Source: Thermoplasmata archaeon | Lineage (GTDB): Archaea; Thermoplasmatota; Thermoplasmata; Thermoplasmatales; Thermoplasmataceae | Direction: 5' to 3' | DNA: 40,396 bases | NCBI GenBank assembly: GCA_021785735.1 | Contig: JAJYEP010000005.1 | Location: 1 to 40,396 of the forward strand | Shown: piece by piece, positions 25,775 to 33,823 of the stretch | How positions within the stretch are numbered: the first letter of the stretch is position 1 | How the letters are laid out: each line of letters begins with the position of its first letter | Notes under the pieces: model-generated | What the model was told of the DNA's origin: nothing | Database searches by the model: none | What the model saw: the letters and a program-made list of their open reading frames with translations, nothing else | Made by a program: the position numbers and the translations under genes

Positions 25775-25784
25775 GAAAATCGCC
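25763..25784. promoter_or_regulatory. perfect hairpin centred on the FAH start codon
   Basis: GGCGATTTTC, two bases, GAAAATCGCC: ten-base perfect arms. The TTG start of the FAH gene is in the loop and the GGGG ribosome-site-like run is at the edge of the 5' arm, so a folded mRNA would hide the start. Confidence 0.55.
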
Positions 25785-25786
25785 CC

Positions 25787-26296
25787 TTATCTCTTACGTT
25801 TGGCTTTTTCGCCAGTAGGCACAAAATAGACGTCTGTAGGGCTTATCTTGAGATTCCTCCTGAACTTTGCCCTTATTGGCATTCCCACGTAAAGATCTTC
25901 TGCATCCGCGCCTATGAGTCGAGCCATAAAAAGAGAATTCACGCCGTCAAACTCCACGAGCACAAGATGAAATGGTGTTTCTTTGAGAAACTCTTCGCTT
26001 CCAAAATAGCACGTTGTAAAGGAATGAATTCTTCCTTCCTTGGGAAGCTCGTACCATTCTGTCTCCGCACCGCACATCATGCAGTGGGACCGGGGAGTCG
26101 CATAGACATATCCACATTTTTTGCATTTGCTCCCCATAAGTTTCTTCTTTGCAAGAGACGTGAAGAAAAGTGAATCCTGTGCGTAACTGTGGATGTAGTC
26201 TATTTCATAATGGGATTTCACCACAAGTGGATCAAAACTATAGACCTCTGTACCTATCTGGGTTTCCTCCATCTTTGCTTGTGGATTGATCGTCAT
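25787..26296 (-). CDS. DUF35 zinc-ribbon/OB-fold protein, partner of the thiolase-like enzyme
   Basis: A 169-residue protein with an N-terminal rubredoxin-like zinc ribbon (CKKC near residue 58 and CMMC near 72) and a C-terminal OB-fold (VEFDGVNSLFMARLIG, VGMPIRAKF). DUF35 proteins bind the thiolase-fold enzyme encoded next to them and position its acyl-CoA or aldol substrate. The ATGA overlap of four bases with the upstream thiolase-like gene shows tight coupling. The N-terminal 50 residues before the ribbon are charged and may wrap the partner. Confidence 0.9.
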   Translation of the reverse strand: MTINPQAKMEETQIGTEVYSFDPLVVKSHYEIDYIHSYAQDSLFFTSLAKKKLMGSKCKKCGYVYATPRSHCMMCGAETEWYELPKEGRIHSFTTCYFGSEEFLKETPFHLVLVEFDGVNSLFMARLIGADAEDLYVGMPIRAKFRRNLKISPTDVYFVPTGEKAKRKR

Positions 26297-27555
26297 TTAA
26301 CCGCCTCCATTATTGACACCGTAACATATGTTCCTGTACCCGCATGACTGTGGATCAGTCCTGTCTTGGGATTCTTCAGTTGAAGTTTATCGTTTCCAAA
26401 GTGTTTCTTTATGGTTTTCTGGAGCTGCCAGAACATAAAGACTGACTGCATTATCCCAGTCGCGCCCACTGGATGACCACATGCAAGAAGACCTCCCGAA
26501 AAATTAACGGGCAATTTTCCATTCAGATTCGATTTGCCCTCCTCAATGAACTGACCGCCCTCACCGTATTTGCAGAGCCCAAGATCCTCGTAGGTCTGTA
26601 TTTCTGAAGAGGTATAGGCATCATGTAATTCAATTGCATCAAGCTGTTCAAGCGGATCTGTTATTCCTGCACCCTCGTATGCCTCCTTTGCAGCGGATCT
26701 TCCAGCCCTGAATGAATGAACACCCGGATATTGAAGATTCTTGTAATCTGAGGATTTCTCATTGGGAAGCAACGGTACTTTTCCAAACGGTCTGTCCGCA
26801 AGCCTCATTGTGTCTGTACCTGTTCCTATGCTCTTTACAAGCACAGGATGGTCTGTTATCTCGAAAGCTTTCTCCTCAGAAGCGAGGATAGCAACAGCAG
26901 CACCATCTGACATTGTGCACACGTCCAGTCTTGTAAGTGGTGAGGATACCATAGGCGAATTTCTGACATCTTCAACGGTAATATTCATGGGGCTCTGCGA
27001 GTAAGGATTATTCAACGCATTCTTGTGATTCTTAACTGAGACCTTAGCAAGTTGCTCAACCGTAGTTCCAAATTCATGCATATGTCTCCTGGCCATCATA
27101 GCATAATATCCTGTGTAGAAACCCCCCACTGGGTAATCAAAATTGGTATCGCTGGCAAGGGCGATGAATTCATTGCCCTTCCACGTGTTTACATGAGACA
27201 TACTCTCGAAACCGTATACTGCACACGTATCCATCCGGCCGGAAGCGATTTCCTCAAATCCGGTCTGGAATGCTAGTCCACCCGTGGCGCCTCCTCCCTC
27301 GACCCTTTTGCTTGGTTTTGGTGTAAGTCCAAGATAATCCTGTACCATTATTCCGGACATCAGTTGTCTCTGGAAATGATCAGAGAAATACGAGGCCACC
27401 GATCCATCTATGTCGTTCAGTGTCATCCCTGCATCTTTCATCGCGTAGTCAAATGCCTTTTTTACCCGCAGCCTGAAGTCCATATCCGGAGTGGCTTTAG
27501 CAAACTTTGTCACTCCGCCTGAGACCATATACACTTTCCGTCCTTCGTGCTTCAT
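26293..27555 (-). CDS. thiolase-like protein lacking the nucleophilic cysteine
   Basis: A 420-residue protein with the whole thiolase fold: the HDAYT segment near residue 311, the C-terminal CGHPVGATG motif near 358 and HAGTGTYVTV at the end. At the nucleophile position (residue 89) it has VEGGGATGGLAF where thiolases have a Cys, so residue 89 is Gly (codon GGC). It cannot use the ordinary acyl-enzyme mechanism. Together with the DUF35 partner it resembles steroid-side-chain retro-aldolases of the Ltp2/ChsH2 type, which also lack the cysteine. TATA-like sequence about 25 bases upstream. Confidence 0.88.
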   Translation of the reverse strand: MKHEGRKVYMVSGGVTKFAKATPDMDFRLRVKKAFDYAMKDAGMTLNDIDGSVASYFSDHFQRQLMSGIMVQDYLGLTPKPSKRVEGGGATGGLAFQTGFEEIASGRMDTCAVYGFESMSHVNTWKGNEFIALASDTNFDYPVGGFYTGYYAMMARRHMHEFGTTVEQLAKVSVKNHKNALNNPYSQSPMNITVEDVRNSPMVSSPLTRLDVCTMSDGAAVAILASEEKAFEITDHPVLVKSIGTGTDTMRLADRPFGKVPLLPNEKSSDYKNLQYPGVHSFRAGRSAAKEAYEGAGITDPLEQLDAIELHDAYTSSEIQTYEDLGLCKYGEGGQFIEEGKSNLNGKLPVNFSGGLLACGHPVGATGIMQSVFMFWQLQKTIKKHFGNDKLQLKNPKTGLIHSHAGTGTYVTVSIMEAVK

Positions 27556-27577
27556 AAAACCAATCGATTATACCTTC

Positions 27578-27591
27578 ACTTTTAATAAAGT
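27578..27591 (-). promoter_or_regulatory. TATA region of the thiolase-like operon with ACTTT/AAAGT repeat
   Basis: Minus-strand ACTTTATTAAAAGT includes a TATA-like CTTTATTAAAAG about 25 bases before ATG 27555, with short inverted ACTTT/AAAGT arms. Confidence 0.4.
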
Positions 27592-27643
27592 TAAGTTTAC
27601 GATCGACTGCACAAACTTTATCACTCTTATGAACGATAACTGA

Positions 27644-27715
27644 TGCGAGAGCCGGGATTTGAACCCGGGTTAAGGGCTTGGGAAGCCCCTGTGATAACCA
27701 CTACACTACTCTCGC
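27644..27715 (-). tRNA. tRNA-Gly (anticodon CCC)
   Basis: 72-base cloverleaf with acceptor GCGAGAG/CTCTCGC, discriminator A and the anticodon loop TTCCCAA, giving CCC for glycine GGG. No intron and no encoded CCA. AT-rich promoter sequence about 40 bases upstream (TTTAATAAAC near 27755). Confidence 0.92.
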
Positions 27716-27784
27716 AACCTGCCACTATCCCTTCGGAAAAGTATCGAGTTTATTAAATGATTGTGCCACCCGAATGTATAAATT

Positions 27785-27803
27785 TGATAAATAAGTTTTA
27801 TCA
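27785..27803. repeat. inverted repeat between tRNA-Gly and the secreted protein gene
   Basis: TGATAAA, five bases, TTTATCA with perfect 7-bp arms. It lies about 50-70 bases before the GTG start of the secreted protein gene. It could be an operator or simply AT-rich symmetry. Confidence 0.35.
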
Positions 27804-27854
27804 TAAACTGGATTGGGCGTAAGAGTCAAATAACCAGGAAAATATTACTACGAC

Positions 27855-29189
27855 GTGAGGCCCAAAATTGTATTACTAAGTGCAATATTTATTGTCACCG
27901 TTTTGGTAGGCTCATCTTTTGCGTACTTCTATACAGAATACTATTCTCCACCATTCAACAGAAACTGGAAGGTGGATCCTGGCAATATGGATTATTCACA
28001 AGAGATGGGTGAAATATCGATAAACGATACATTTTTCTGGATTGATTTTAATGGCTGGAGTCAGACAGGGACCGTGTTTAGTAATAATCAGTCTTTTTCT
28101 CTGAATGCTCTGGCACTCAATAATGGTACATTTTTATGGAGAGAAAATTTTATGCTCTCACTTTTTTCTGGTTCGCTTCCGCAGATTTACAATTACAAAG
28201 GGAACATAGGACTTTTAGTTCCAGCTTTTGACATCAATCTGCCGGGGTATGTTGTAAACTCCAATTCTTTGGCCCTCTATTTCATTCTTATAAGTGCAAG
28301 AAATGGAAGCATTATTTTCCATAGTAAAATCATTCCTCACAACGCTTATCCCTTTCCCATAATAAGTACATTTACTCTTGACGGAAACAATGTAATCTTC
28401 ACCAGCGTTGGATCCCTCGGCGAATTCCAGAACATCGTATGGACCATGTATGAAATTAACGTGACGGAATGGAACGTACCCAAGAATACCACATGGAACG
28501 AGAGCATTGATTGGAAGGTGGCTGCAAATTTCATGGGCAATCAGTTGGTATACACAGATTTTACGCCACAAGATTCAGTTCTGATGCTGGATGGGTTGTT
28601 AAATCCCGTTAGATCTTACTATAACTCTGAAGTCGTTGTACTTAACACTACCAACGGGAATGTGATTGCGAATGTTATGGTTAATGGTACATTAAGCAAC
28701 CCTCGATTGTATGATAAAAATCTCCTTTTTCTTGACTCGTTCAATGGCAGTTATGCGATGAGATCAATCAGCATTGCTTCTGGAAATTACACAAACAGGT
28801 TCTCTGTGTTTACAAATGAAGTTTATTATGTTGGTAACGACGTTATTTTCAGGAACGCAGAGAATATCTCCGCTTATACAGTTACGGGTAGCTTTGAATG
28901 GGTAGCAGGTATTCCAATGTCACAATATACAGATAATTATATGATTTTGACTCCAGTCCTGCCTGGATACTTATTGATATCTTTGATAGGAGACCATAGC
29001 CTATACACGATATTCAATCTCTCCAGCGGCCTGATGTTATGGCGCGTCCATTATGATTCTTCTCGTTTGTTTGGTACCCAAAATAAGATCTACACCCCGC
29101 TGACTTGTTCAAACGGCCTGTTGATTTATACTTTGACGGCAAACAACCAGGTCTCACTATTATCTGACAACGTGACGAACCTTCTGTGA
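27855..29189 (+). CDS. secreted or membrane-anchored glycoprotein-like protein
   Basis: A 444-residue protein with an N-terminal signal or anchor helix (residues 5-25: VLLSAIFIVTVLVGSSFAYF) and a long extracellular part rich in Asn, Ser, Thr and aromatic residues, with at least ten N-x-S/T sequons. Repeated strand-turn units such as VVLNTTNGNVIANV and NLSSGLMLWRV are the PQQ/WD-like blades of a beta-propeller. Such propellers in acidophilic archaea may bind metals, sugars or other surface proteins; the function is unknown. It starts at GTG 27855; the promoter is unclear. Confidence 0.72.
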   Translation: MRPKIVLLSAIFIVTVLVGSSFAYFYTEYYSPPFNRNWKVDPGNMDYSQEMGEISINDTFFWIDFNGWSQTGTVFSNNQSFSLNALALNNGTFLWRENFMLSLFSGSLPQIYNYKGNIGLLVPAFDINLPGYVVNSNSLALYFILISARNGSIIFHSKIIPHNAYPFPIISTFTLDGNNVIFTSVGSLGEFQNIVWTMYEINVTEWNVPKNTTWNESIDWKVAANFMGNQLVYTDFTPQDSVLMLDGLLNPVRSYYNSEVVVLNTTNGNVIANVMVNGTLSNPRLYDKNLLFLDSFNGSYAMRSISIASGNYTNRFSVFTNEVYYVGNDVIFRNAENISAYTVTGSFEWVAGIPMSQYTDNYMILTPVLPGYLLISLIGDHSLYTIFNLSSGLMLWRVHYDSSRLFGTQNKIYTPLTCSNGLLIYTLTANNQVSLLSDNVTNLL

Positions 29190-29296
29190 ATCTATCACAT
29201 GATTCTTTTACAGTGAGAACTGCCATCAGATATTTCGGAAGGGACCATTCAACCGGCTGAATAAAAAATCAATTCAACTTGTTTATGCAGGATTAT

Positions 29297-29310
29297 AAAA
29301 AATTTTAAAA
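29297..29310 (-). terminator. T-rich terminator of the glutamate dehydrogenase gene
   Basis: On the minus strand the sequence just after the stop is TTTTAAAATTTTTT, a run typical of archaeal transcription termination. Confidence 0.5.
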
Positions 29311-29319
29311 GAGGGTGGT

Positions 29320-30588
29320 TTAATACCAGCCTCTGAGTTTCATTGCGTCTGCAACTCTCTTTATGGAGATCGTGTAAGCTGCAGTCCTTGTGTCTATTTT
29401 CAAGTTTTTGGAGGTGTCAAGAACTTCTTTCGTGGCTTTCGTAAGCTTCTCATCCAGTCTCTTGTAGACCTCTTCCTCAGACCAGAAATACCCGCTTATG
29501 TCCTGAGCCCACTCAAAGTAGGAAACTGTCACACCACCGGAGTTTGCAAGGAAATCTGGAAGCAGGATGATACCCTTCTTGTAGAAGATCTCGTCCGCAT
29601 CCGGAGTTGTGGGGCCGTTTGCAAGTTCGAGAATAATCTTGGCCTTGACCTTGTCCGCATTGGCTGCAGTGAGTTGGTTCTCTATTGCTGCTGGTACGAG
29701 AACGTCGACACCAAGCTCAAGAAGCTCTTCGTTTGAAATCTTCTTTGAACCGGGGAATCCACTGACAGTACCATTCTTTGCCTTGTAGTCCATGAGGTCT
29801 TTGTATTTTATTCCACTTTCCAGGTAAATGCCACCCTTGGTGTCTGATACTGCAACGACTTTTGACCCAAACATTTCTTGAATAAGTCTGACTGCAAACT
29901 GCCCAGCGTTTCCAAATCCCTGTACTGCGACCTTTGCCTTGGAAAGATCGATGTTGTTCTTTTTTGCTGCTTCCCTGAGCACAAACATTCCACCTCTTGC
30001 AGTTGCGTCTCCTCTTCCAAGAGATCCGCCCAATTCTATTGGTTTACCTGTTATCATACCTGGCGCTGACTTTCTTACGATCATTTCGTATTCGTCCATC
30101 ATCCATGCCATAATCTGTGGAGTGGTGTAAACATCAGGTGCAGGGATATCAACTTCAGGACCCACGAATTCTCCAATTGCTCTTATGTAACCTCTGCTGA
30201 GCCTCTCTAACTCACCAGCACTCATTTTCTTTGTGTCACAGATAACTCCACCTTTAGCACCACCGAGAGGGATGTCTACTATTGCGGTCTTCCATGTCAT
30301 CCATGCTGAAAGTGCCTTCACTGTGGACAGGTTCTCTTCAGGGTGGAATCTGATGCCTCCCTTTACCGGTCCCCTCGCGTTGTTGTAGTGGACTCTGAAT
30401 CCCGTGAAGACTTTCGTCTCTCCGTTATCCATCTTCACTGGTATTCTTACCTGCAGTATCTGCTGTGGTTCTTTTAGAAGTTCCAGTGCCTGCTTGTCCA
30501 GTTTAATTACCTTTGCAGCCTTTTCGAGTTGTTTAACGGCTATATCAAAAGGATCAAGATCCTCTTTTTTTACCTCTTGTGCTATCAT
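29320..30588 (-). CDS. gdhA: glutamate dehydrogenase
   Basis: A 422-residue Glu/Leu/Phe/Val-type dehydrogenase that interconverts glutamate and 2-oxoglutarate plus ammonia. Substrate and catalytic lysines are visible (Lys76 in GPVKGGIR, Lys100 and Lys112 in PLGGAKGG), the catalytic Asp is in the PAPDVYT motif, and the Rossmann motif is QGFGNAGQ. Length and motifs are those of archaeal hexameric GDH. It has a clear TATA box (30635-30643) flanked by an inverted CCGGAA/TTCCGG repeat and a hairpin in the short leader (30599-30614). The divergent DUF998 gene shares the promoter region. Confidence 0.95.
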   Translation of the reverse strand: MIAQEVKKEDLDPFDIAVKQLEKAAKVIKLDKQALELLKEPQQILQVRIPVKMDNGETKVFTGFRVHYNNARGPVKGGIRFHPEENLSTVKALSAWMTWKTAIVDIPLGGAKGGVICDTKKMSAGELERLSRGYIRAIGEFVGPEVDIPAPDVYTTPQIMAWMMDEYEMIVRKSAPGMITGKPIELGGSLGRGDATARGGMFVLREAAKKNNIDLSKAKVAVQGFGNAGQFAVRLIQEMFGSKVVAVSDTKGGIYLESGIKYKDLMDYKAKNGTVSGFPGSKKISNEELLELGVDVLVPAAIENQLTAANADKVKAKIILELANGPTTPDADEIFYKKGIILLPDFLANSGGVTVSYFEWAQDISGYFWSEEEVYKRLDEKLTKATKEVLDTSKNLKIDTRTAAYTISIKRVADAMKLRGWY

Positions 30589-30625
30589 AGAGATTTTCCT
30601 GCCTGTTAAGGCAGTCCGTATATCG

Positions 30626-30649
30626 CCGGAACGGTATTTAAATTTCCGG
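30626..30649. promoter_or_regulatory. inverted CCGGAA/TTCCGG repeat flanking the GDH TATA box
   Basis: Perfect 6-bp arms (30626-30631 and 30644-30649) with a 12-base spacer that contains the TATA box ATTTAAAT. A bound regulator would compete with TBP. Confidence 0.4.
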
Positions 30650-30680
30650 CTAAAACAATAGGCGATCCATATAAGAAATG

Positions 30681-30688
30681 TTTATCTA
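30681..30688 (+). promoter_or_regulatory. TATA box of the DUF998 gene
   Basis: TTTATCTA about 25 bases before ATG 30710. Confidence 0.45.
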
Positions 30689-30709
30689 TACAATAAGACA
30701 TTAAACTGA

Positions 30710-31330
30710 ATGGATAGAAGCAGATCCATTTTACTGTTTGGACTTATTGGACCCCTATTAACACTTGTTTTAATATTCATAGATATAGCAATATCCCCCT
30801 GGTATTCATGGAGCAGCAATGCTCTGAGCGACCTTGGAGTTCACCCGTATTCCTATCTTTTTAATGGCGGAGTAATAATCGGTGGTCTTGCTGAGATGAT
30901 CTTTTTCGTCTACGTTGGGAGAAAAGTGAACTATTTTAGAGGAATATACCTAGTGCTCGCGGTGGGTGGTGTCTCGCTTGCTCTGGTAGGCGTTTTCAAT
31001 GAGAATTCTCCTGACGACCTGCACCTAATCTTTGCCCTTCTCTATTTTGTCCTTTTCCCGATATCGGCCATCATAGTGGGTGCAAGAACTGCCGGGAAAC
31101 ACAATGGATTTTCCATTTATTCGATCCTGAGTGGCATTATAGCCCTCGCTGTTATACTTTACGGCATAATGTTCATATTCAGGGTAGTAACACACACTGT
31201 TGGTCTGGGAGTCCCTGAAATAATTGAGGCTATGATTCTGGCCCTATGGTCTGCAGTCATTTCAATATCCCTTGCCAAAGATAACGGATTGTTCGAGGTT
31301 GTTGACAAGACAAATAGTACAAAGTCGTAG
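30710..31330 (+). CDS. DUF998-family membrane protein
   Basis: A 206-residue integral membrane protein with six hydrophobic segments; the early segment SWSSNALSDLGVHP (about residues 34-47) is the DUF998 signature. Its function is unknown; relatives are often predicted membrane sensors or regulators. It is divergent from glutamate dehydrogenase with about 120 bases between the starts, and its own TATA box is at 30681-30688. Confidence 0.82.
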   Translation: MDRSRSILLFGLIGPLLTLVLIFIDIAISPWYSWSSNALSDLGVHPYSYLFNGGVIIGGLAEMIFFVYVGRKVNYFRGIYLVLAVGGVSLALVGVFNENSPDDLHLIFALLYFVLFPISAIIVGARTAGKHNGFSIYSILSGIIALAVILYGIMFIFRVVTHTVGLGVPEIIEAMILALWSAVISISLAKDNGLFEVVDKTNSTKS

Positions 31331-31714
31331 GCACTTACCAATATTTTGTCTATCCTGAGTAAATGTTGGAAAATTGCTGAAACTACTCATTGTGTAATAT
31401 CTGCCTAAACCGAGATTATAGAATTTATAGTGTTTATGATTTAGGGCCGCCCTCAAACTTCCTTATCCTGAATTTCGTCATTCCTGGACCCTACAAAATC
31501 TGCATGAGGCAATCAACATGGCTTGTATCGTACCCACTTGGGGAATCGCGCTTCCTCGAGTGCTCTAATGGAGAAATTTAGATACACCATGCCAATACAG
31601 TCCGGTGATGGGCTATTATTTCACACGTCAGTAACTGTTGTAAACGTCAAGGAATGTCTCAATTAATCTTTCCAACGTGTACCATCACAGTATAATTGAT
31701 TGGAGTATGTTCAT
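31331..31714. other. intergenic stretch without a supported gene
   Basis: The 384 bases between the DUF998 gene and the ATPase gene hold only short frames (for example 31390-31581 and 31569-31667) without ribosome sites or coding character, and the ATPase promoter at 31690-31697. Confidence 0.4.
31690..31697 (+). promoter_or_regulatory. TATA box of the HerA-like ATPase gene
   Basis: GTATAATT predicts transcription from about 31716, at or beside ATG 31715 and after the TTG at 31700. Confidence 0.45.
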
Positions 31715-33706
31715 ATGTATAGATACAACCGAATAATGAAGAGGAATCCTTTGCGGTTCAGGGCACAAAATGGGATCGTAATGGGAAATGATTTTTTTGA
31801 AGGCACCGTAAGAATACCGGAATCTGATACCCCGGGGCATCTAATGGTTCTTGGGAAAAGTGGAACTGGAAAGTCCAATCTCCTCAGAAATATTTCCAGT
31901 TCTGTTCTTGAGTCCGGATCTACGCTCATAATGATTGACCCGCATGGTAAACTCGCTCATAGTGTGGTGTCTGACTACAACAGGGAATGTGTGTACTTGA
32001 CGCCATTTCCGTCCCAATCATCAAGATTTTTGGGCTTCAACATAGTCACCAACGATGGCTCCGAATATGACGTTGAGATTATAAGTCAGTGGATTAAGGA
32101 CCTGTTTTCAAGTTCATCAGAACTTTCCAGTAACACCTGGGGACCACGCCTTTCTCTAATTTTTGGTTCTTTGATGAAGGAATATCTAATTTCAAAAAGA
32201 GATGGAACCATTGGAGACTTCGCCAGAATAATCATCGACAGAAAGGAGATCAACCTGATGATGCAGGGAAGCCAGGCGCAGGAGCTGAAGAACTATGTTT
32301 CCTCCATAATATCTGACTGGAGAAGGTGGACCGATTATGTCTCCAGCAGCATGAACAAGCTCCTTCCCGTTCTTTCAAATTCCTTTACAAGACGCATGGT
32401 TTCTTCTCCAACCGATTCCTTCGATCTTTCCAGAATTTATGATGGCAAGGAAAAACTTGTTGTTATCGAGGCATCTAAATCATTGCTCCCGGAGGAGACA
32501 GCAAGGATCCTATCCTTACTGATGCTGATGAAGATGTGGATGATTGCTCTGAGGTATGGAAATGAGCAAAGCAGGATTTACATACTTATTGACGAGATTC
32601 AGAACATACCTGCAATAGTGCTTGAGAGGATGCTGAGCGAGGGGAGGAAATTTGGTATAAGACTTATCATGGCCACACAATTTCTGGATCAGCTTGACAA
32701 GAATTTTATTAAATCCATAATGGGAAACGTAAGAAACTTCGCGAGTTTCAATGTATCTGAATCTGATGCAAGGATACTCTCGTCTACCATTTCAGACAGG
32801 AAGATATCTGGAGAGTTATACGATACTCTGCTGTCACAGAATGTGCATACTTGTATTCTCTGGAACATGAATGATTCCGGGATCTCAGGACCAGTCAGCT
32901 TTACTTCTCCCGTTTCACAATCTCCGATTAATACTGAAAGGGTAAATGAGATCAGGGATTCTTTCATCGATCGCAACGGATTGAAGCAATTTACGGAGCC
33001 TATTGTGGAAGAGGAGAAGACCATTCATGAAGATATGATAGATATTTTTGATAAGTTCCTCTCCAGAAACAAGATAGCAATGGAGAGGAAGGCGAGAATA
33101 TCTGGCTCCATTCCTGACGGCCTGTTCTCAATAATGGGAAATGAGATCATACTGGAAACAGAAGTGTCTGATCTGGAAAAGAAGGTGAGAATAATCGAAA
33201 AACTTTCTCAGTATTCGGGAAGAAAAATTGCTTTTCTGACGGATAGGGATCAGACTCCCAGACTGATGTCGTACATACTTTCCGCTTCCAGCTTTGATAG
33301 AAAAGATGGCGTCATACATGAAAATGGCGCTAAGAGAGGAAAAGATACTTTCTACTTCTCTGATTTTGGAGACTTCTTCCGCAACGTTTATCTCATAGAG
33401 ATGAGGGGAAACAGGTTTTACCTCTTCCAGGTTAACAAATTTAAACCACTTTCTGTAAACGATTTCCTGAATCCTGGAAGCTTTTCAAGATTTTTAGAGG
33501 AATCTGATTTTGGTGCAATCGCTTCGTCAATATACGGCACGATGTTGAAGACCAGAACCTTTGGGATCGAACGTGGCAGAATCCAGATTCCTCACATTTC
33601 CAATGATAAGATGGATGTTTTTCTTTCTGATCTCGGAAAAGACGGAATCGTCACTCCAGAATTTCTCATAGATAGAGTGCGAATTCTTGCAGAACGGGTC
33701 CAGTGA
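31715..33706 (+). CDS. HerA/VirD4-VirB4-like DNA-translocase ATPase
   Basis: A 663-residue P-loop ATPase of the FtsK-HerA superfamily. Walker A is GKSGTGKS (about residues 47-54), Walker B YILIDE (289-294) with the following ATQ sensor (320-322) and a region of long alternating helices. The middle fold resembles conjugation coupling proteins that pump DNA. The last 220 residues, with VHENGAKRGKDTFYF and a mixed helical/strand part, match no domain I recognise and may be a partner or nuclease-like region. No nurA, integrase or pilus gene is next to it, so it is an orphan. The TATA box favours ATG 31715 over the TTG at 31700; ATG 31736 is also possible. Confidence 0.8.
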   Translation: MYRYNRIMKRNPLRFRAQNGIVMGNDFFEGTVRIPESDTPGHLMVLGKSGTGKSNLLRNISSSVLESGSTLIMIDPHGKLAHSVVSDYNRECVYLTPFPSQSSRFLGFNIVTNDGSEYDVEIISQWIKDLFSSSSELSSNTWGPRLSLIFGSLMKEYLISKRDGTIGDFARIIIDRKEINLMMQGSQAQELKNYVSSIISDWRRWTDYVSSSMNKLLPVLSNSFTRRMVSSPTDSFDLSRIYDGKEKLVVIEASKSLLPEETARILSLLMLMKMWMIALRYGNEQSRIYILIDEIQNIPAIVLERMLSEGRKFGIRLIMATQFLDQLDKNFIKSIMGNVRNFASFNVSESDARILSSTISDRKISGELYDTLLSQNVHTCILWNMNDSGISGPVSFTSPVSQSPINTERVNEIRDSFIDRNGLKQFTEPIVEEEKTIHEDMIDIFDKFLSRNKIAMERKARISGSIPDGLFSIMGNEIILETEVSDLEKKVRIIEKLSQYSGRKIAFLTDRDQTPRLMSYILSASSFDRKDGVIHENGAKRGKDTFYFSDFGDFFRNVYLIEMRGNRFYLFQVNKFKPLSVNDFLNPGSFSRFLEESDFGAIASSIYGTMLKTRTFGIERGRIQIPHISNDKMDVFLSDLGKDGIVTPEFLIDRVRILAERVQ

Positions 33707-33714
33707 AATCTACG

Positions 33715-33720
33715 TTTTTT
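33715..33720 (+). terminator. poly-T terminator after the ATPase gene
   Basis: T6 run about ten bases after the stop at 33706. Confidence 0.4.
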
Positions 33721-33792
33721 ATTGTTTGAATTGAAGTGGTCATCATTTAATAAATTACATTTGTTGTTATATTATAGCCTATATAACATAAG

Positions 33793-33801
33793 GTTTAATA
33801 C
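33793..33801 (+). promoter_or_regulatory. TATA box of the haem-oxygenase-like gene
   Basis: GTTTAATAC about 25 bases before ATG 33824. Confidence 0.45.
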
Positions 33802-33823
33802 TTATTAATACGTTTATCTATTC

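Noticed and set aside
26293-27555. Ordinary acetyl-CoA acetyltransferase of the HMG-CoA (mevalonate) cluster
   Set aside because: The nucleophilic Cys is Gly and no HMG-CoA synthase is next to it, so the plain thiolase label is not supported.
31390-31667. Short plus-strand frames ahead of the HerA-like gene
   Set aside because: No ribosome site, and the codon texture is not coding-like.
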